In this document: in pieces, positions 32,041-43,689 of the stretch | How positions within the stretch are numbered: the first letter of the stretch is position 1 | Layout of the letters: each line of letters starts with the position of its first letter | Origin: Channallabes apus | Lineage: Eukaryota; Chordata; Actinopteri; Siluriformes; Clariidae | DNA: 64,000 nucleotides | Assembly (NCBI GenBank): GCA_030522415.1 | Contig: CM060113.1 | Location: forward strand, 7,625,967 to 7,689,966 | Reading direction: 5' to 3' | Notes under the pieces: generated by a model | Told to the model about the DNA's origin: nothing | The model's input: only the letters and a program-made list of their open reading frames with translations | Databases searched by the model: none | Made by a program: the position numbers and the translations under genes

Positions 32041-32625
32041 GATGTTTTTTCATAGGTAAATGTGCTCAGCTGCAGGGACCAGAGGTTTTCCTTCCCTTTC
32101 TTGAAAGTTCACTCGATAGTTCATATGACACTAAAGTGTCTGGCTGCTTTATGTCCCAGGGTGCCTCCACGTGTGCATTAGTGTGTCAGTTATGCTGTCA
32201 CAGATAATCCTAACAGACTCCTTGCTTGTACTTTTCTCACAATGTGTATCCTCTTAATCCACCATAGAACAAGAGTATACCTAACAATCTGTTCTCACTC
32301 TTCTCTCATCTCTTATCCCCTCTCCCTCACTCTGTATCTCTCTCTCTCAGTGAAGCTACATGTTAGTCATGCATTCTAATGATATGCCGGTGATGACTCA
32401 CTCTGCCCTGCCTGATCTATTCTGATCAACTTCTGCTTAGAGATTTTGTCACCTGAGTATCACTTACAGCTGCTGCTGTGGATCAGCCCAGCATGTACAG
32501 CATAGCCAAAATATTTGCTGAAAGATTCAAATTGTCTAAATATTGATGTTCATTTGGATAGCATAAACATTGTAGTTACTTTAAGCAGCACATACATGTA
32601 CATCCTAATAAGCAATATATATACA

Positions 32626-32662
<37 letters not shown>
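32041..32662. other. No gene seen; ends in (TA)n
   Basis: AT-rich DNA closing with a TA tract at 32630-32661, into which the next SINE inserted. Confidence 0.5.
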
Positions 32663-32664
<2 letters not shown>

Positions 32665-33025
32665 TGGCACGGTGGTGTAGTGGTTAGCACTGCCACCTTG
32701 CACCTCCAGGGTCCGGGTTCGATTCCCGGCCAGGCTCGATTCCCGTCTCTGTGTGCATGGATTTTGTATGTTCTCCCCGTGCTTGGTGGGTTTCCTCCGG
32801 GTACTCCGGTTTCCTCCCACAGTCCAAAGACATGCAGATTAGGCTAAATGGCGTTCCCAAATTGACCATAGTGTGTGTGAGTGTGTGTGTGTATGTGTGT
32901 GTGCTCTGCGATCGATTGGCATGCTGTCCAGGGTGTACCCTGCCTCGTGCCCAGAGTCTCCTGGGATAGGCTCCAGGTCCCCGCGCCCCTAAATACAGGA
33001 TAAAGCGGTATAGAAGATGAATGAA
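32663..33025 (+). mobile_element. tRNA-derived SINE (DANA/Mermaid-like), copy 2
   Basis: ggtggcacggtggtgtagtg start, tagtggttagc A box, ggttcgattcc B box (near 32716), the gttctccccgtgcttggtgg and cggtttcctcccacagtcc blocks, a TG-repeat centre and ggataggctccagg near the end. Flanked by TA-repeat DNA on both sides, consistent with insertion into that microsatellite. Nearly complete, and close in sequence to the copy at 51024. Confidence 0.92.
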
Positions 33026-33807
33026 TATATATACACCTTAATATATATATCTTATGTCTGTAATGTCTGTAATGTCAAATGAACGCTGCAACAACATTTT
33101 GAATAAAGGAAATTCTCGAATGAATTAGAAATTGGTTAAATTTGGTTTGGAGCAGTTTTTCTCAAGTTAGCTCAGAGAGCTGGCTAAACATCTCTGAATC
33201 TAAAACTAGAGTTGTTGTTGTAGGTGTGAATGTATCATCCTAGAGATACTAACTTAAACTATCTTGGGCACATTTTGTGCCAGTCTCAGGCTTGGTCATG
33301 TTGTGCATTTGTCTGAAGAATCCTTGACATCACATACACCGCAGACTTTAGTTTAATCTTCAAGAACATAGACAGCTCTTTTAGGTAGCCTTCATGCCTG
33401 AAATAGATCTGATCCTAAAAAAGGGGGTTTATTTGTCTCTTTTCACTAATAGTCAGTCTTTGTGATTAACAGAAAAGGAGTGGACACGCTCGAACAAAAG
33501 CCCAATAACATGAAAAGTTAGCTCTCACTCTCTCTCTTTCTCTTTGTGTGTCTGTCTGTGTCTCACTTCCGCAAGATGTTCACCGAGCTGTTCAGTTGTG
33601 AAATGGGAACAAGCTCAGGTTCTAATCACTAGCAAATAACAATACATCTGAATCCTGATCATAAAACAACTGCCCCCTTGGGAGTGATTTAGAAAAGATG
33701 CCCTGGAAGGTACAAGTTGTTTGCTGACAAACAACCCTCTGAGTATATTTATTCTCTGCTTCAGGAGACAAGACAATGAAACTGAAAAAATCTGAACGAA
33801 ACACACA

Positions 33808-33843
<36 letters not shown>

Positions 33844-34265
33844 GAGAAACCCAAACACACACAGAATGACTCAGTGCTAAAATAAGAGCTGCAAGGTTGA
33901 ATTAACACTGACACCTTGCAAGGTGTTCGTTTCTATCCATCACTGATACCAATCACTGATATCACATCTGTACTGTATGTGCTGCAATGCATGCTGGTTA
34001 GAATACTGTAGCTTGAATGTCGATACAGACTTTCTGATTTATTACATTTGTGAATTAAGTGGCTAATTTGTGTAACCTGAACAGTTCTGCACATTCAGTT
34101 TTACTGCTCTGCTCCTTATGAAAAATATTTTAAACAGCTCAAATTTTAGGGTTATAACGACTGTCTCTGTCCGATCTGAACTCTCTGTGGAGGTGGAGGC
34201 AACATTGATTATAGGGCAATTTAGCGAACAATCTGACCAGTGCACACACCCTCAATGTCTCTTCA
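33026..34265. other. No gene seen; includes (CA)n at 33800-33839
   Basis: Unique AT-rich DNA plus a CA microsatellite. The minus-strand open frames over 33615-33914 are mostly its Cys-Val translation. Confidence 0.5.
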
Positions 34266-34269
34266 TGAA

Positions 34270-36235
34270 ATCGTCTTGCGTTACTTTGCTGTAACCATGT
34301 TCCCTGAAAAAGCGGGAACGAGATGCTCTGCTGAAAGCACTATGGGAAACGATTCCTCGTGACCGGTTGTGAAGCACTTGTGTGTTAAACACGGCAAATA
34401 TTTTGGCATGTATAACCTCAGGCAGGTGACGTCAACCGATGAGGTGCACCTGGAGGTTATAAATAGGCATGAACCGGAAACACCCTCAGGTCAATTTTGT
34501 CTGAAGGATGTCCAGTCAGAACCTAGTGCGCTAGTCTTCTTGGCGGTGCGAGCTTAGTCTGCCCAGGCAATATTTACAAGACTGCCGTAGTGTTCCATGC
34601 TAGCACATGTTAACCTCTTGACTGCTGGAGGGAGTATTTCAGGGCCAGAAATAGAGTCATCGTTTCGGGGCAATTGATGTGCCACACGAGAAGATGACCT
34701 CTCCAGATCCCTTGTGCTGGGCGGCCATCTAAGGCCGCGCTCCGGCCCCTAAGGGAAAACGTCTGCCGTTAGCATCTTGCGACGACAGCACGGACCTAGA
34801 GTGGGACCCAGAGTCAAGGACGAGGGTCTGAACCACATAGAAAGGGGACAGAGCTCCCGGCACGTATCCCTTGTTGCCTCTGGGGATTGGCCCTTGGATG
34901 AAATCCCCTGGCACTTAGCCACCACTGAAACTACTTTGGGAGCGGTGACGTTACCACCTGGCCTAGCTTATACTCCTTTAGAGTGCTATAATGAATTTGG
35001 CATGCACAAGACACAGCTGTGCCCGCATTGCGCTCGGATTCTCCATGACACTCAGCTTCCTACCTCGTGTAGGAAGGAGAATGCTTTTGTGGCGTTAGGA
35101 CTCCACACTAAGAAATGAGGTGAACTAGGGCAACATGTTGACACTGAACGGCTCTGTCTGGGAGGGGAACATGCGCTATGGCCCCTTTTACCAGCAAGCC
35201 TGTGATTTTGGATTAACAGAGGTGTTCACTGTAGTTTCATGGAGGTGGATAACCCACGCCGTTGATACACAATGATAGAATCCTGTAGCCCGGGAGACAT
35301 GCTTGACAGTAGCTTACACGCTGTCAACTTCTCCGAAGGGGCGATAGCTTTGTTGCTTAGCTAGGCGGAGGGATGGTGGTGATTCGATGTTCAGTGTCCT
35401 GAAACACGGCAGGAAGAACCCGAGCACCCAACAATTTGTCGGAGACCGCTGTCGCCCGAAACACCAGTGGCGGCGGGAATTGACTGGTTTTCCACAGTGC
35501 TTCGTGCTTAAGGAGACATAGCTGACAGTAGGTTCCCCGCTGCCAGCCTCTCTAAAAGGTGAACAGATTTTGACACTTCAGCTAGATGGGTGTGTTAGGT
35601 GTTCGGACCCTTCCTTCCATGTTCAGGATGCCGAACATCTAACACACCCATCTAATCGAAGTGTCAAAATTTGTGCACCTAACATTTCGCTGGAGACCGC
35701 TGCTCCCCGAAACACCAGTGGTGGCGGAGATTGAACCACGGCCTTTTGTCAGTGCTCACCTCTCAGTAGGTCAGTTTGGTATGCCTGCAAAGCGATTGTG
35801 TGCAGGACAGCACCAGCCTGACCCGCTGCCTGAAAAATCTTCTCCCACCAACGAAGATGTTAGTCTACATGCTTGGTGGGGAGTGTGGATTTTTCCCAGG
35901 AGGATGAGCTCCCAGGAGAGAGATAGCCCGCGAGCGTCTCTCTGATCTGGGACATTATCATAAAGGACAGCACTTTCATCCATGACATTGGAACAAATCA
36001 AATGTCAATAGCACAAAAACACGGGATAAATACAGCTTATTCCATGAAGCGTTAACTCATGGAGGTCGCCAGGAGGGGGAGGGGCCATCATTGAGGCCCC
36101 TCCTCCGGCCACACGACAGGCACCTGTCGTCTGACCTTGAGCGTTTGGGGGATTTATTTTATTTATATATTTTTACGCCGAATCGAGGTGTACGCGTTAG
36201 ACTGCGCGTTGCCACCTCTAACAACAACTAACACA
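34270..36235 (-). mobile_element. Old, rearranged DIRS-type copy D
   Basis: The left end (tcgtcttgcgttactttgct) matches the 3' end of the other copies at lower identity and keeps TGACGTCA (34427-34434). The RNase H complement follows (about 34600-34790: cagggccagaaatagagtca and gaggcaattgatgtgcc-like). Parts of the RT and ORF1 regions come next, and the 5' region near 36010-36150 (aacacgggataaatacagct and the gaggcccctcctccggcc block). No ICR or recombinase segment is seen. It is older than, and from a different subfamily to, A, C and E. Confidence 0.8.
35568..35669. repeat. Large hairpin (39-nt arms) inside DIRS copy D
   Basis: The left arm 35568-35606 and right arm 35631-35669 pair at 35 of 39 positions, with a 24-base loop. 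The arms come from the short intergenic DIRS segment (cf. gatgccgaacatctaaca at 28259) duplicated in reverse. Confidence 0.88.
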
Positions 36236-36299
36236 CTGGCTCATCATTAGAGGAGTGCTCTGAAGTGATAGTTTCCAGCTCTGCGGAGGCGAGGATGAA

Positions 36300-36438
36300 T
36301 CCAGAGTACATGGAGGAAACCCACCAAGCATGGGTAGAACATGCAAACTCCATGCACACAGATAGGAGGTGGAATTGAACCTGAACCCTGGAGGTGCAAG
36401 ATGACAGTGCTAACCGCTAAGTCCACCATGCCACCTAA
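36300..36438 (-). mobile_element. tRNA-derived SINE fragment, minus strand
   Basis: Reverse of the SINE head and centre: the complement of ggtggcatggtggacttagc, gtgctaaccg..., gagtttgcatgttctaccc and gggtttcctccatg. 3' half missing; old. Confidence 0.78.
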
Positions 36439-37165
36439 TTGATAATCAATATTGTTCAATTAGGCTGGTAGTGATGTTAGTGTATTGGCGATAGTGATAC
36501 TGCATGCAAAACAAGAAAAGATTTGTCATGACGTTCCTTTAAACATTGTTTTCGTAAAGCTTTTTTCATTAGTGTTGATTTTTGTTTATTTTTTATGTAT
36601 TAGTGACTAGATTGGTATACCTAAAACCTGGCAATTTGGTGGATAACTATACACAACGTACACTGAGGTGGTTATTGGTTATATTGATCTAGCAAGAAAT
36701 AAACTGCCAATTCAGTTTATATTAATGTTATTGATGTTTATCTGATATGACAGGGTAATTTTCTGAAAAGAAGGTTCTTCATCTGGGAACACATTCAGTC
36801 AGCACTTCTTCCAGATTTAATGCAGGAGGAGCCCAAATTGCAAACACTTATTCATTTATCACACTAATAAGATCATTTAAAATCTATTGAACGCCGCAGA
36901 GGTGCTGTACACAACTGAGCATGTGTCCAGGCGTCCATACGCTTAGCTAAACACTTCTGCAAAGAAAAAGGGATCATTTTAAGAGCAGGGGTTAACAAAC
37001 CTATTCAACTTAAATAATGAGGTGAGATTTTAAGCAGAGATAATATGGCCTGCAATCACATTGCTTCAAAATATTTTTTTTACCCGGATGTGACACAGAT
37101 CTGATTTTTTTTTATGGTTGTCAGAACACACAAATCTGAAATTTTTTGATTGCATCTTAGTCACT
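36439..37165. other. No gene seen
   Basis: AT-rich unique DNA. Confidence 0.5.
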
Positions 37166-37169
37166 TTTG

Positions 37170-37724
37170 TGTGTGGTCCTAGATCGGATATACAGTATAT
37201 TGGATATGCAGTCATGTGACTTGCATGAGAATAGCAAGAATAATGCAAGATATTGTAAACTAGTTTGTGTCAGCGGAAAGCCAAGCAACGTGAGTTTTAC
37301 GATTTTTATTTGTGGCCTTTTTTTGCATTTTGTGCAAGATTTAGTGATGACATAGCACCATGGGTGCTAAGAACGTTAGCAAGGACGGCAACAAGAAGAA
37401 AAGGAAGCCACTTTCAGATTTGTTTTTAAAGAAGCCGATGCCAAAAGGAATTATTAATTCATGGTTATGTGATGTTAATGTCAATTGATTTCTTTTTATT
37501 CTTCATTTATGTGTCTTTTCTAAATGTTTTGCTTGTTTTTATATAAAAAAATATGTTTATAATGTCAGAAATTGGTCATATTGGTAATATTTTATTTTTG
37601 GAGGGCTGGAACAAATGATCTTACATTATTTCCGATGGGAAAATGTGTTTCGCAATACGATTTTTTTGCCTTACGCACTCGCCTCTGGAATGGATTCAAT
37701 TTGTATGCTGAGGTACCACTGTAT
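37170..37724 (-). mobile_element. pogo/Tigger-like non-autonomous element, copy 1
   Basis: The right border (37610-37724: ttatttccgatgggaaaatg, cttacgcactcgcctctgga and tatgctgaggtaccactg) is the reverse of 61053-61130. The inner stretch around 37330-37400 (caagatttagtgatgacata and caccatgggtgctaagaacg) is the reverse of 61340-61400. Plus-strand codons at 37360-37440 (MGAKNVSKDGNKKKRKP) resemble the start of a pogo-type transposase, now without its body. Confidence 0.6.
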
Positions 37725-37729
37725 TATAA

Positions 37730-37934
37730 AACATTAAACAATATTTATGGTTGTTCATGTCATAAGAAACATCATAGACCTCAGCAAGTTGATGTGACAT
37801 TGACATTTCCATCATGGTCTTACATAACCCCTGAAATCCCACCTGTTGCAAGGGAACTTGAAGTACATGATGGTCTGTGTGTGTGTGTGTGTGTGTGTGT
37901 AGGTGTGTGTAGGTGTGTGTGTGTGTGTATGCGC

Positions 37935-37969
<35 letters not shown>

Positions 37970-38825
37970 GATCAATATCAGACTCTAAGCTGACACTCAT
38001 TTATTCCATCACACAGCCGAGTGAAATTAAGTGCTTTGAGGTTCGGACACCTGGTGCCTTGGTATTGTCCAGGGTTTCTTCCGTACAGCCGTCCCACTGA
38101 GCCGAACCTCCAAACCAATCTGCACTTCAATTCTCTCAGTTGCTTCAGACACGCCGCAGGAGGACTGCGCGATGCCTCATCCGTCTATGTCCGTTCAGCA
38201 GACTTTTCCGGCACCCTGCTGCACTCCTACACATAACACATAACCCCATCATGACACTCACAAACCGACTTCACATATTGCCTCGCACCCTGTTTGACAG
38301 AGTCGCCGCGGGGGAAGCTGCAAAGCAGTTTCGTTTCGAGAGAAAACAAAAAAGGAGGCAAAGGAGGAGGAGGTGAGAGACCTTGCACTGTGTGCACAAA
38401 GATTCAATTCAACACAATGCGTACAAACTGTTACATGAGCAGGAGGAGCAATTGGTCAGGGAAAGAAGTGTCCTTGAGGTCTGGGAGACATAAAAGAGAA
38501 TGGAAAAAAGGAATTGTGTGAAGAGGAGAGAGAGAGAGAAAAAGAGAGAGAGAGAGGAATAATAGTGTTTTGTTATCAAGGCAGGAGGAATACAATGCTG
38601 AAGACATTCAGGAAGACAGAATAATGAGATGTCAAATCCTTGACATCATCACAAGAGGCAAGACATAAAACACACAATCTGCTGCATCACTTGAAAAGAA
38701 GTCACATTTGTTAACCTTGTTAAAAATTAATTATAATACAGTAACAATAATGTGTCGTGTTTCTCAAAGGTACTAACAATATAATTTGTTGAACATGTAC
38801 TGTAAAAAGTAGTAATTTTTTAATA
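37730..38825. other. No gene seen; (TG)n microsatellites and a purine tract
   Basis: TG tracts at 37876-37921 and 37937-37967, split by taggtgtg and atgcgcgcg. A GA-rich tract lies at 38524-38560. A moderately GC-rich block (38030-38400) has short open frames without a recognisable domain. Confidence 0.5.
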
Positions 38826-40101
38826 TGGTCACGTTTGCGGGTGTAACGGGCTGATGGTGTAGCCGTGGGCTTACAAAGGCAAGCATAAATGCAGAGGGTT
38901 GATTTCAAAATAAAGAGTCTTTTATTAATGAGCCATACTCAAAACCAAACAAAACCCTGGTTCTGAAAGCATACTGTAACACACACACAGGGACTCAGGG
39001 ATCAAAACCCCCTCAGGGGGTCACGAAACAAAACACACTCAAGGGTAGAAGAAACAAAACACACTTGAGGATAAAAGAAACAAAAAACACACTCAAGGGT
39101 ACCAGAAACATAACACACACTAGGACTCTGGGAGCTGGTAACACATAATCTCCCTCCGTGTTGAGATACCGTCTCTGTAACATGCAGGGTCTAATACCTG
39201 AAACATACAGTAACAAGAGCTCTGTGTTGTGACAAAGGCTCTAACATACAGGCTCTAATACCTGGAACATATAACAAATAGTCAGTGCGGTAACAGACTT
39301 TTAAGACCTCCATCAACCATATAACCAAAGCTCGGTTAGGTGGTAGCTAAAGCACCCAGGACTCTACGAGTGACACCCACACTCACCTTTGCGCATCACA
39401 CTCATGCACGCTCCTATGGGCGACCCAAACGCTCCCCTCTATGCGCGGCACTTTCACCGACACATCCACGCTCCTACGAGCGGCACTCACAACACACACA
39501 CACACCTATGCTCCTAAGAGCGGCACTACACACACACACGCATATCATACACTCACACACATACATATCATACACACCCATACTCACCTAAGCACATCAT
39601 ACATACACCCACACGTAACCCACGCTCCTATGAGCGGCACTACACCCACATACATGCATTTTATACACACTCGTAAAGCATACCCAGGAGTCGAGCTTAG
39701 GTTAAAGGCCGGGAGAGACCCCAGAGACCAGGGACACTAGAAACTGGGGAGAGACACAAAAGACCAGATAGAGACACTAGAAACATGGGGACAATAATTA
39801 CAACCACCAGACTCATAAGCTATGGGTAAAATCAAAGAAACACATAACTACATTCACACAGAAAAGTTCTCAGAGTCAGTCTAACACAAACTAAATTCAA
39901 ACAAAACAAAAGCCCACTAGACAATAATAATGCTCGACCCAGTTTCCCAGAGCTAACAGCTTTTTATAAGAGTCCTAATGAGCCACCTCGGCACAGGTGA
40001 AACATCGTCATCACCTGACCGAGGTGCCTTCTGGGAAACTGGGTCTTCTAACACAAAAGACAAAACTCAGCCACAGTGCCCTCTAGGGGCAGTCCCTTAC
40101 A
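38826..40101 (-). mobile_element. Solo LTR (about 1.28 kb), minus strand
   Basis: Read in reverse it begins TGTAAGGGACTGCCCCTAGA and ends near ACGTGACCA. Its first 170 bases match the LTR start at 1685 (gagggcactg, cagtttcccagaagg, gggaaactgggtcgagcatt). No partner LTR or interior lies next to it, so it is a recombination remnant. An aata string touches both ends (38822-38825 and 40102-40105), a possible 4-bp target duplication. Its body contains two kinds of tandem repeats. Confidence 0.78.
39340..39670. repeat. Minisatellite inside the solo LTR
   Basis: Degenerate units with the core acgctcctaYgagcggcact separated by CA-rich spacers (near 39408, 39466, 39509 and 39625). The core itself can fold: gctc pairs with gagc. 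A second repeat of about 36 bases (cactcaagggta...agaaacaaaacaca) occupies 39030-39130. Confidence 0.8.
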
Positions 40102-40118
40102 AATACAGTATACAGTAC

Positions 40119-40434
40119 AGGGAGCACGGGGGTGTAGTGGTTAGCACTGTCGCCTTGTATCCGGGTTCGATTCCCGGCCAGGCTCGATTCCCGTCTCTGT
40201 GTGCATGGAGTTTGCATGTTCTCCCCGTGTTTGGTGGGTTTACTCCAGGTACTGCGGTTTCCTCCCACAGTCCAAAGACATGTAGTTTAGGTTGATTGGC
40301 GTTCCCAAATTGCCCGCCCTGTGATGGATTTGCACCCTGTCCAGGGTGTTCCCTGCCTCGTGCCCTAAGCCTCCTGCGATATGCTCCAGGTCCCCGCGAC
40401 CCTGAATACAGTATAAAGCGAGTGAGTGAGAGTG
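40119..40434 (+). mobile_element. tRNA-derived SINE (DANA/Mermaid-like), copy 3, with 12-bp target duplication
   Basis: Flanked by an exact AGTATACAGTAC (40107-40118 and 40435-40446). It carries gtagtggttagc (A box), ggttcgattcc (B box, near 40164) and the usual body, but lacks the cacctccagg segment before the B box and the TG-repeat centre, so it is a shorter variant. Tail gagtgagtgag. Confidence 0.94.
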
Positions 40435-40446
40435 AGTATACAGTAC

Positions 40447-40541
40447 TGCGCAAAATTATTGAGCCTCCTCTCATTCCTTCATATCTCTATTCCAAACAGC
40501 CACTTTCTACGTTTTTAATGTAGTCTGAAGGAATAGGTCTT
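40447..40541 (-). mobile_element. Repeat X, copy 2, part left of DIRS copy E
   Basis: Tip tactgcgcaaaattattgag resembles the tip of repeat X at 16137. At 40530 the sequence is cut by DIRS copy E; the other part resumes at 47213 in the orientation expected of one element with inverted tips. Confidence 0.5.
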
Positions 40542-40745
40542 GTTCCCTAGCAAGCCTACACTCGATGCTGCGTGAAAACGATATGGGAACCAGTTTGTCG
40601 CGTTGCCGGTCGTTGAAGCATGCTGGGAAAACACGCCAAAGTTTTTGGCTATATATAACCTCGACAGGTGACGTCATCTGATTAGATGTAGGTGGAGGTT
40701 ATAAAAACAGGTGAGCCGGCAACGACCTCAGGTCATTTGTCTTCA
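40542..40745 (+). repeat. DIRS copy E, 5' inverted terminal repeat
   Basis: Inverted partner of 46990-47200. It carries TGACGTCA (40669-40676) and a downstream ttataaaaac. Its outer bases read ctagcaagcc, a variant not shared with A or C (tttcaaggc) but matched exactly by its own ICR. Confidence 0.9.
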
Positions 40746-41385
40746 GAGCCTAGTTGTGAAGTGTGCTTGTGATAAACCAGCAAAATAAGAAGGTGTTTAA
40801 CTCACCGATTTGACGAGTTTAATCCCTCCGTGTGTGATAATCCATATCGGAGTGCGATCTCTACACTGCTTCGACTAGTGCTGCGCGCGCCGCGCATTCC
40901 GTGAGAAGCTGCGAGCCGCCGCGTGTTCCTGGCTTAAAACTCGTGCATCTGACAGAGCTGCGGCAGACGGAGGTAAGAAAACTCCTATCTTCCACGTTGT
41001 CATCACGAGGATTTCTCTCTTTTTTACCGGAGATGAAAATAGCCTTAAGCACTAAAACAAGCAGTAGACGGCAGCTTCTGTCGGGTGGCCGGGGGGCGGA
41101 GCCTCATGGAGTTAACCCTTTCATGGAGTAGGCTGTATTCATGCTGTGTTTTTCATGCAATCGACTTATTTGTTTATTTAAATATAGTCGATATGGAAAC
41201 GCGGGATTGTATGATGACGCCCAGATAGCAGAGACGCTTCACAGGCTATCTCTCTCCTGGGACATCATCCTCCCTGGTAAGCTTATACTTCCTTTCTAGC
41301 TGTGTAGACTTTTATCTGACCTAGAGGGAAAAGCTTTTCAGGCAGTGGGTCAGCTTGGTGCTCCACTGCACACAGGAGGTCAGAC

Positions 41386-41458
<73 letters not shown>

Positions 41459-41460
41459 AT

Positions 41461-42423
41461 GGTATAATGCCAGTGAAATATGGGGTCCCACAAGGGTCAG
41501 TTTTAGGACCTCTGTTGTTCTCAATATACATGCTTCCCTTGGGTAACATCATTAGAAGACATGGGATTAGTTTCCATTGTTATGCTGATGATACCCAATT
41601 ATATATCTCAACTAAACCAGACGAAATACCTAAGTTGTCTAGATTAACTGAGTGTGTCCAGGACATAAAAGATTGGATGACCAATAACTTTCTTTTATTA
41701 AATTCAGATAAGACAGAGATATTACTTATTGGCCCAAAAACCAGCACACAACAGCTTTCACAATTCAGCTTGCGCTTAGAAGGATGTACTGTTATTACCA
41801 GCTCAGCAGTAAAAGATCTGGGAGTAATATTAGACAGTAACTTGTCTTTTGAAAATCACATTTCAAATATCACAAAAACAGCCTTTTTCCATCTTCGAAA
41901 TATTGCTAAACTTAGGAACATCTTATCCGTATCTGATGCAGAAAAACTAGTTCATGCATTCATGACCTCCAGACTGGACTATTGTAATGCATTACTAGGT
42001 GGTTGTCCTGCATCCTCAATAAACAAGCTTCAGTTAATCCAAAATGCAGCTGCCAGGGTTCTCACTAGATCCAGAAAATATGATCATATAACCCCAATAT
42101 TATCATCCCTGCACTGGCTACCTGTTCAGTTTAGAATAAATTACAAAATAGTATTACTTACATACAAGGCCTTAAATGGTTTAGCTCCCACATACCTAAC
42201 CAGTCTTCTGATACGCTACAATCCACCACGCGCCTTAAGATCACAAAACTCCGGACTTCTGGTAGTTCCCAGAATTTCAAAATCTACAAAAGGGGGTAGG
42301 GCGTTTTCATATTTAGCTCCAAAGCTTTGGAATAGCCTTCCAGACAGTGTTCGGGGAGCTGACACGGTTTCTCAGTTCAAAAGTAGACTCAAGACGCATC
42401 TTTTTAATCTGGCATACACATAA
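41461..42423 (+). pseudogene. L2 reverse transcriptase C-terminal part, open frame intact
   Basis: An uninterrupted frame of about 320 codons, without a genuine start because the 5' part was never copied. Visible: [29 protein letters not shown] with the catalytic YADD (about residue 45), [58 protein letters not shown] and the C-terminal [17 protein letters not shown]. The family enzyme copies LINE RNA at a nicked target. This fragment lacks the endonuclease and the first RT blocks, so it cannot act alone. Confidence 0.92.
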
Positions 42424-43187
42424 CTCATCCCAGTACTCATACTCCAGTACACCTATACCGAATGGCAACTACGCTAATTCTCCCCATCTGTTCTGTATTT
42501 CTCTACCCATCCCGAGGCATCGGGAGATTTTGCCAGCTTCAGTAGACAAAGGCCGACCCTGCGAGGTTCCTGAGGCATCCAGAGAAGGACCAGCTCCAAC
42601 TGGATTCAGCTTTATGATGGTTGGAGCTACACATGCTGCTCCTGTGCTTCCAGTGATCCAGACCTCATCTGCCCTCTGCACCTACTGACTCGTCCCTATG
42701 CTGAACTGGTCTTCATGACAAATTTAAATAATTTCTGTCATATTGAATTTTCACCTGCACAACACACAAGATGTTATATCATTTCTATCTGTTATCGCCC
42801 AAATGAGGATGGGTTCCCTGTTGAGTCTGGTTCCTCTCAAGGTTTCTTCCTAATGCCATCTCAGGGAGTTTTTCCTTGCCACCGTCGCCGTTACCCTTGG
42901 CTTGCTCATCAGAGAAATTTCATTCATTCGTCTCATTATTATCTGCACATTTTTCTCACACATCCACACTTCCAATGATTTTCTTTTCTATAATTATTAT
43001 TATTATTTGTTTTTATTTATTTATTTTCTATTATAATTTTATTTATTTATTTATTATTTTATATATAATTATTCTCTATATATAATTTTTTTTTTTGTTA
43101 AATTTCTTTAATTTTTGTGAAGCTGCTTTGAGACAATGACCATTGTTAAAAGCGCTATATAAATAAAATTGAATTGAAAAAATTGAA
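41461..43187 (+). mobile_element. 5'-truncated L2-type LINE inside DIRS copy E
   Basis: From the reverse transcriptase [13 protein letters not shown] block to the 3' end aaaagcgctatataaataaa, then the attgaattga tail. It sits in the TA tract of DIRS copy E. A likely target duplication of about 15-20 bases (atatatatgtat...gtgtgtat) is on both sides but blurred by the microsatellite. It is very similar to the L2 at 4758-6750, with fewer lesions, so it is younger. Confidence 0.9.
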
Positions 43188-43689
43188 TATATATATATGT
43201 ATACATATGTGTGTATAAAATAAAATAAATGGGGGTGGCCCCCCCAATAGGGAAAGGCACCCAGAATTCCTTTTTAACGAATATGTGTTCTCCCTGGCAC
43301 CCCCAGGAGGTCGGTGTTTTGCTCCGCCACCACTGGTGTTCGGGCAACACCAGTCTCCAATAGGCTGTTAGTTCTTCGGTTTTTCCTGCCATGCTTCAGG
43401 ATGCCGAACATCTAACATCCTCCCCCCCGTTTAACCAAGCTGCCGAAACTTTTGCCCTTTTATGAGAAACTGGCAGCGTGGAAGCTACTGCCAAGTATAT
43501 CTCCTTGGGTACTAAGCACTGGAGAGAGGAACTACAGGATTCAGTTCTCACTTCACCTTCTGTGTTTTCAATGGCGTGGCCTCCACTTCCATGAAACCAG
43601 AAAGTGCGCATCTGCTGACGGGCTGCCGGGGAAGGGGGCCATGGAACATGTTCCCCCACCAGACAGTGAGTCAGGCTACTACAGTCGGT

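Noticed and set aside
38140..38521. Overlapping frames with basic residues as a host exon
   Set aside because: No domain, no convincing splice pattern, and the Lys/Arg richness comes from an aggagg-type purine tract.
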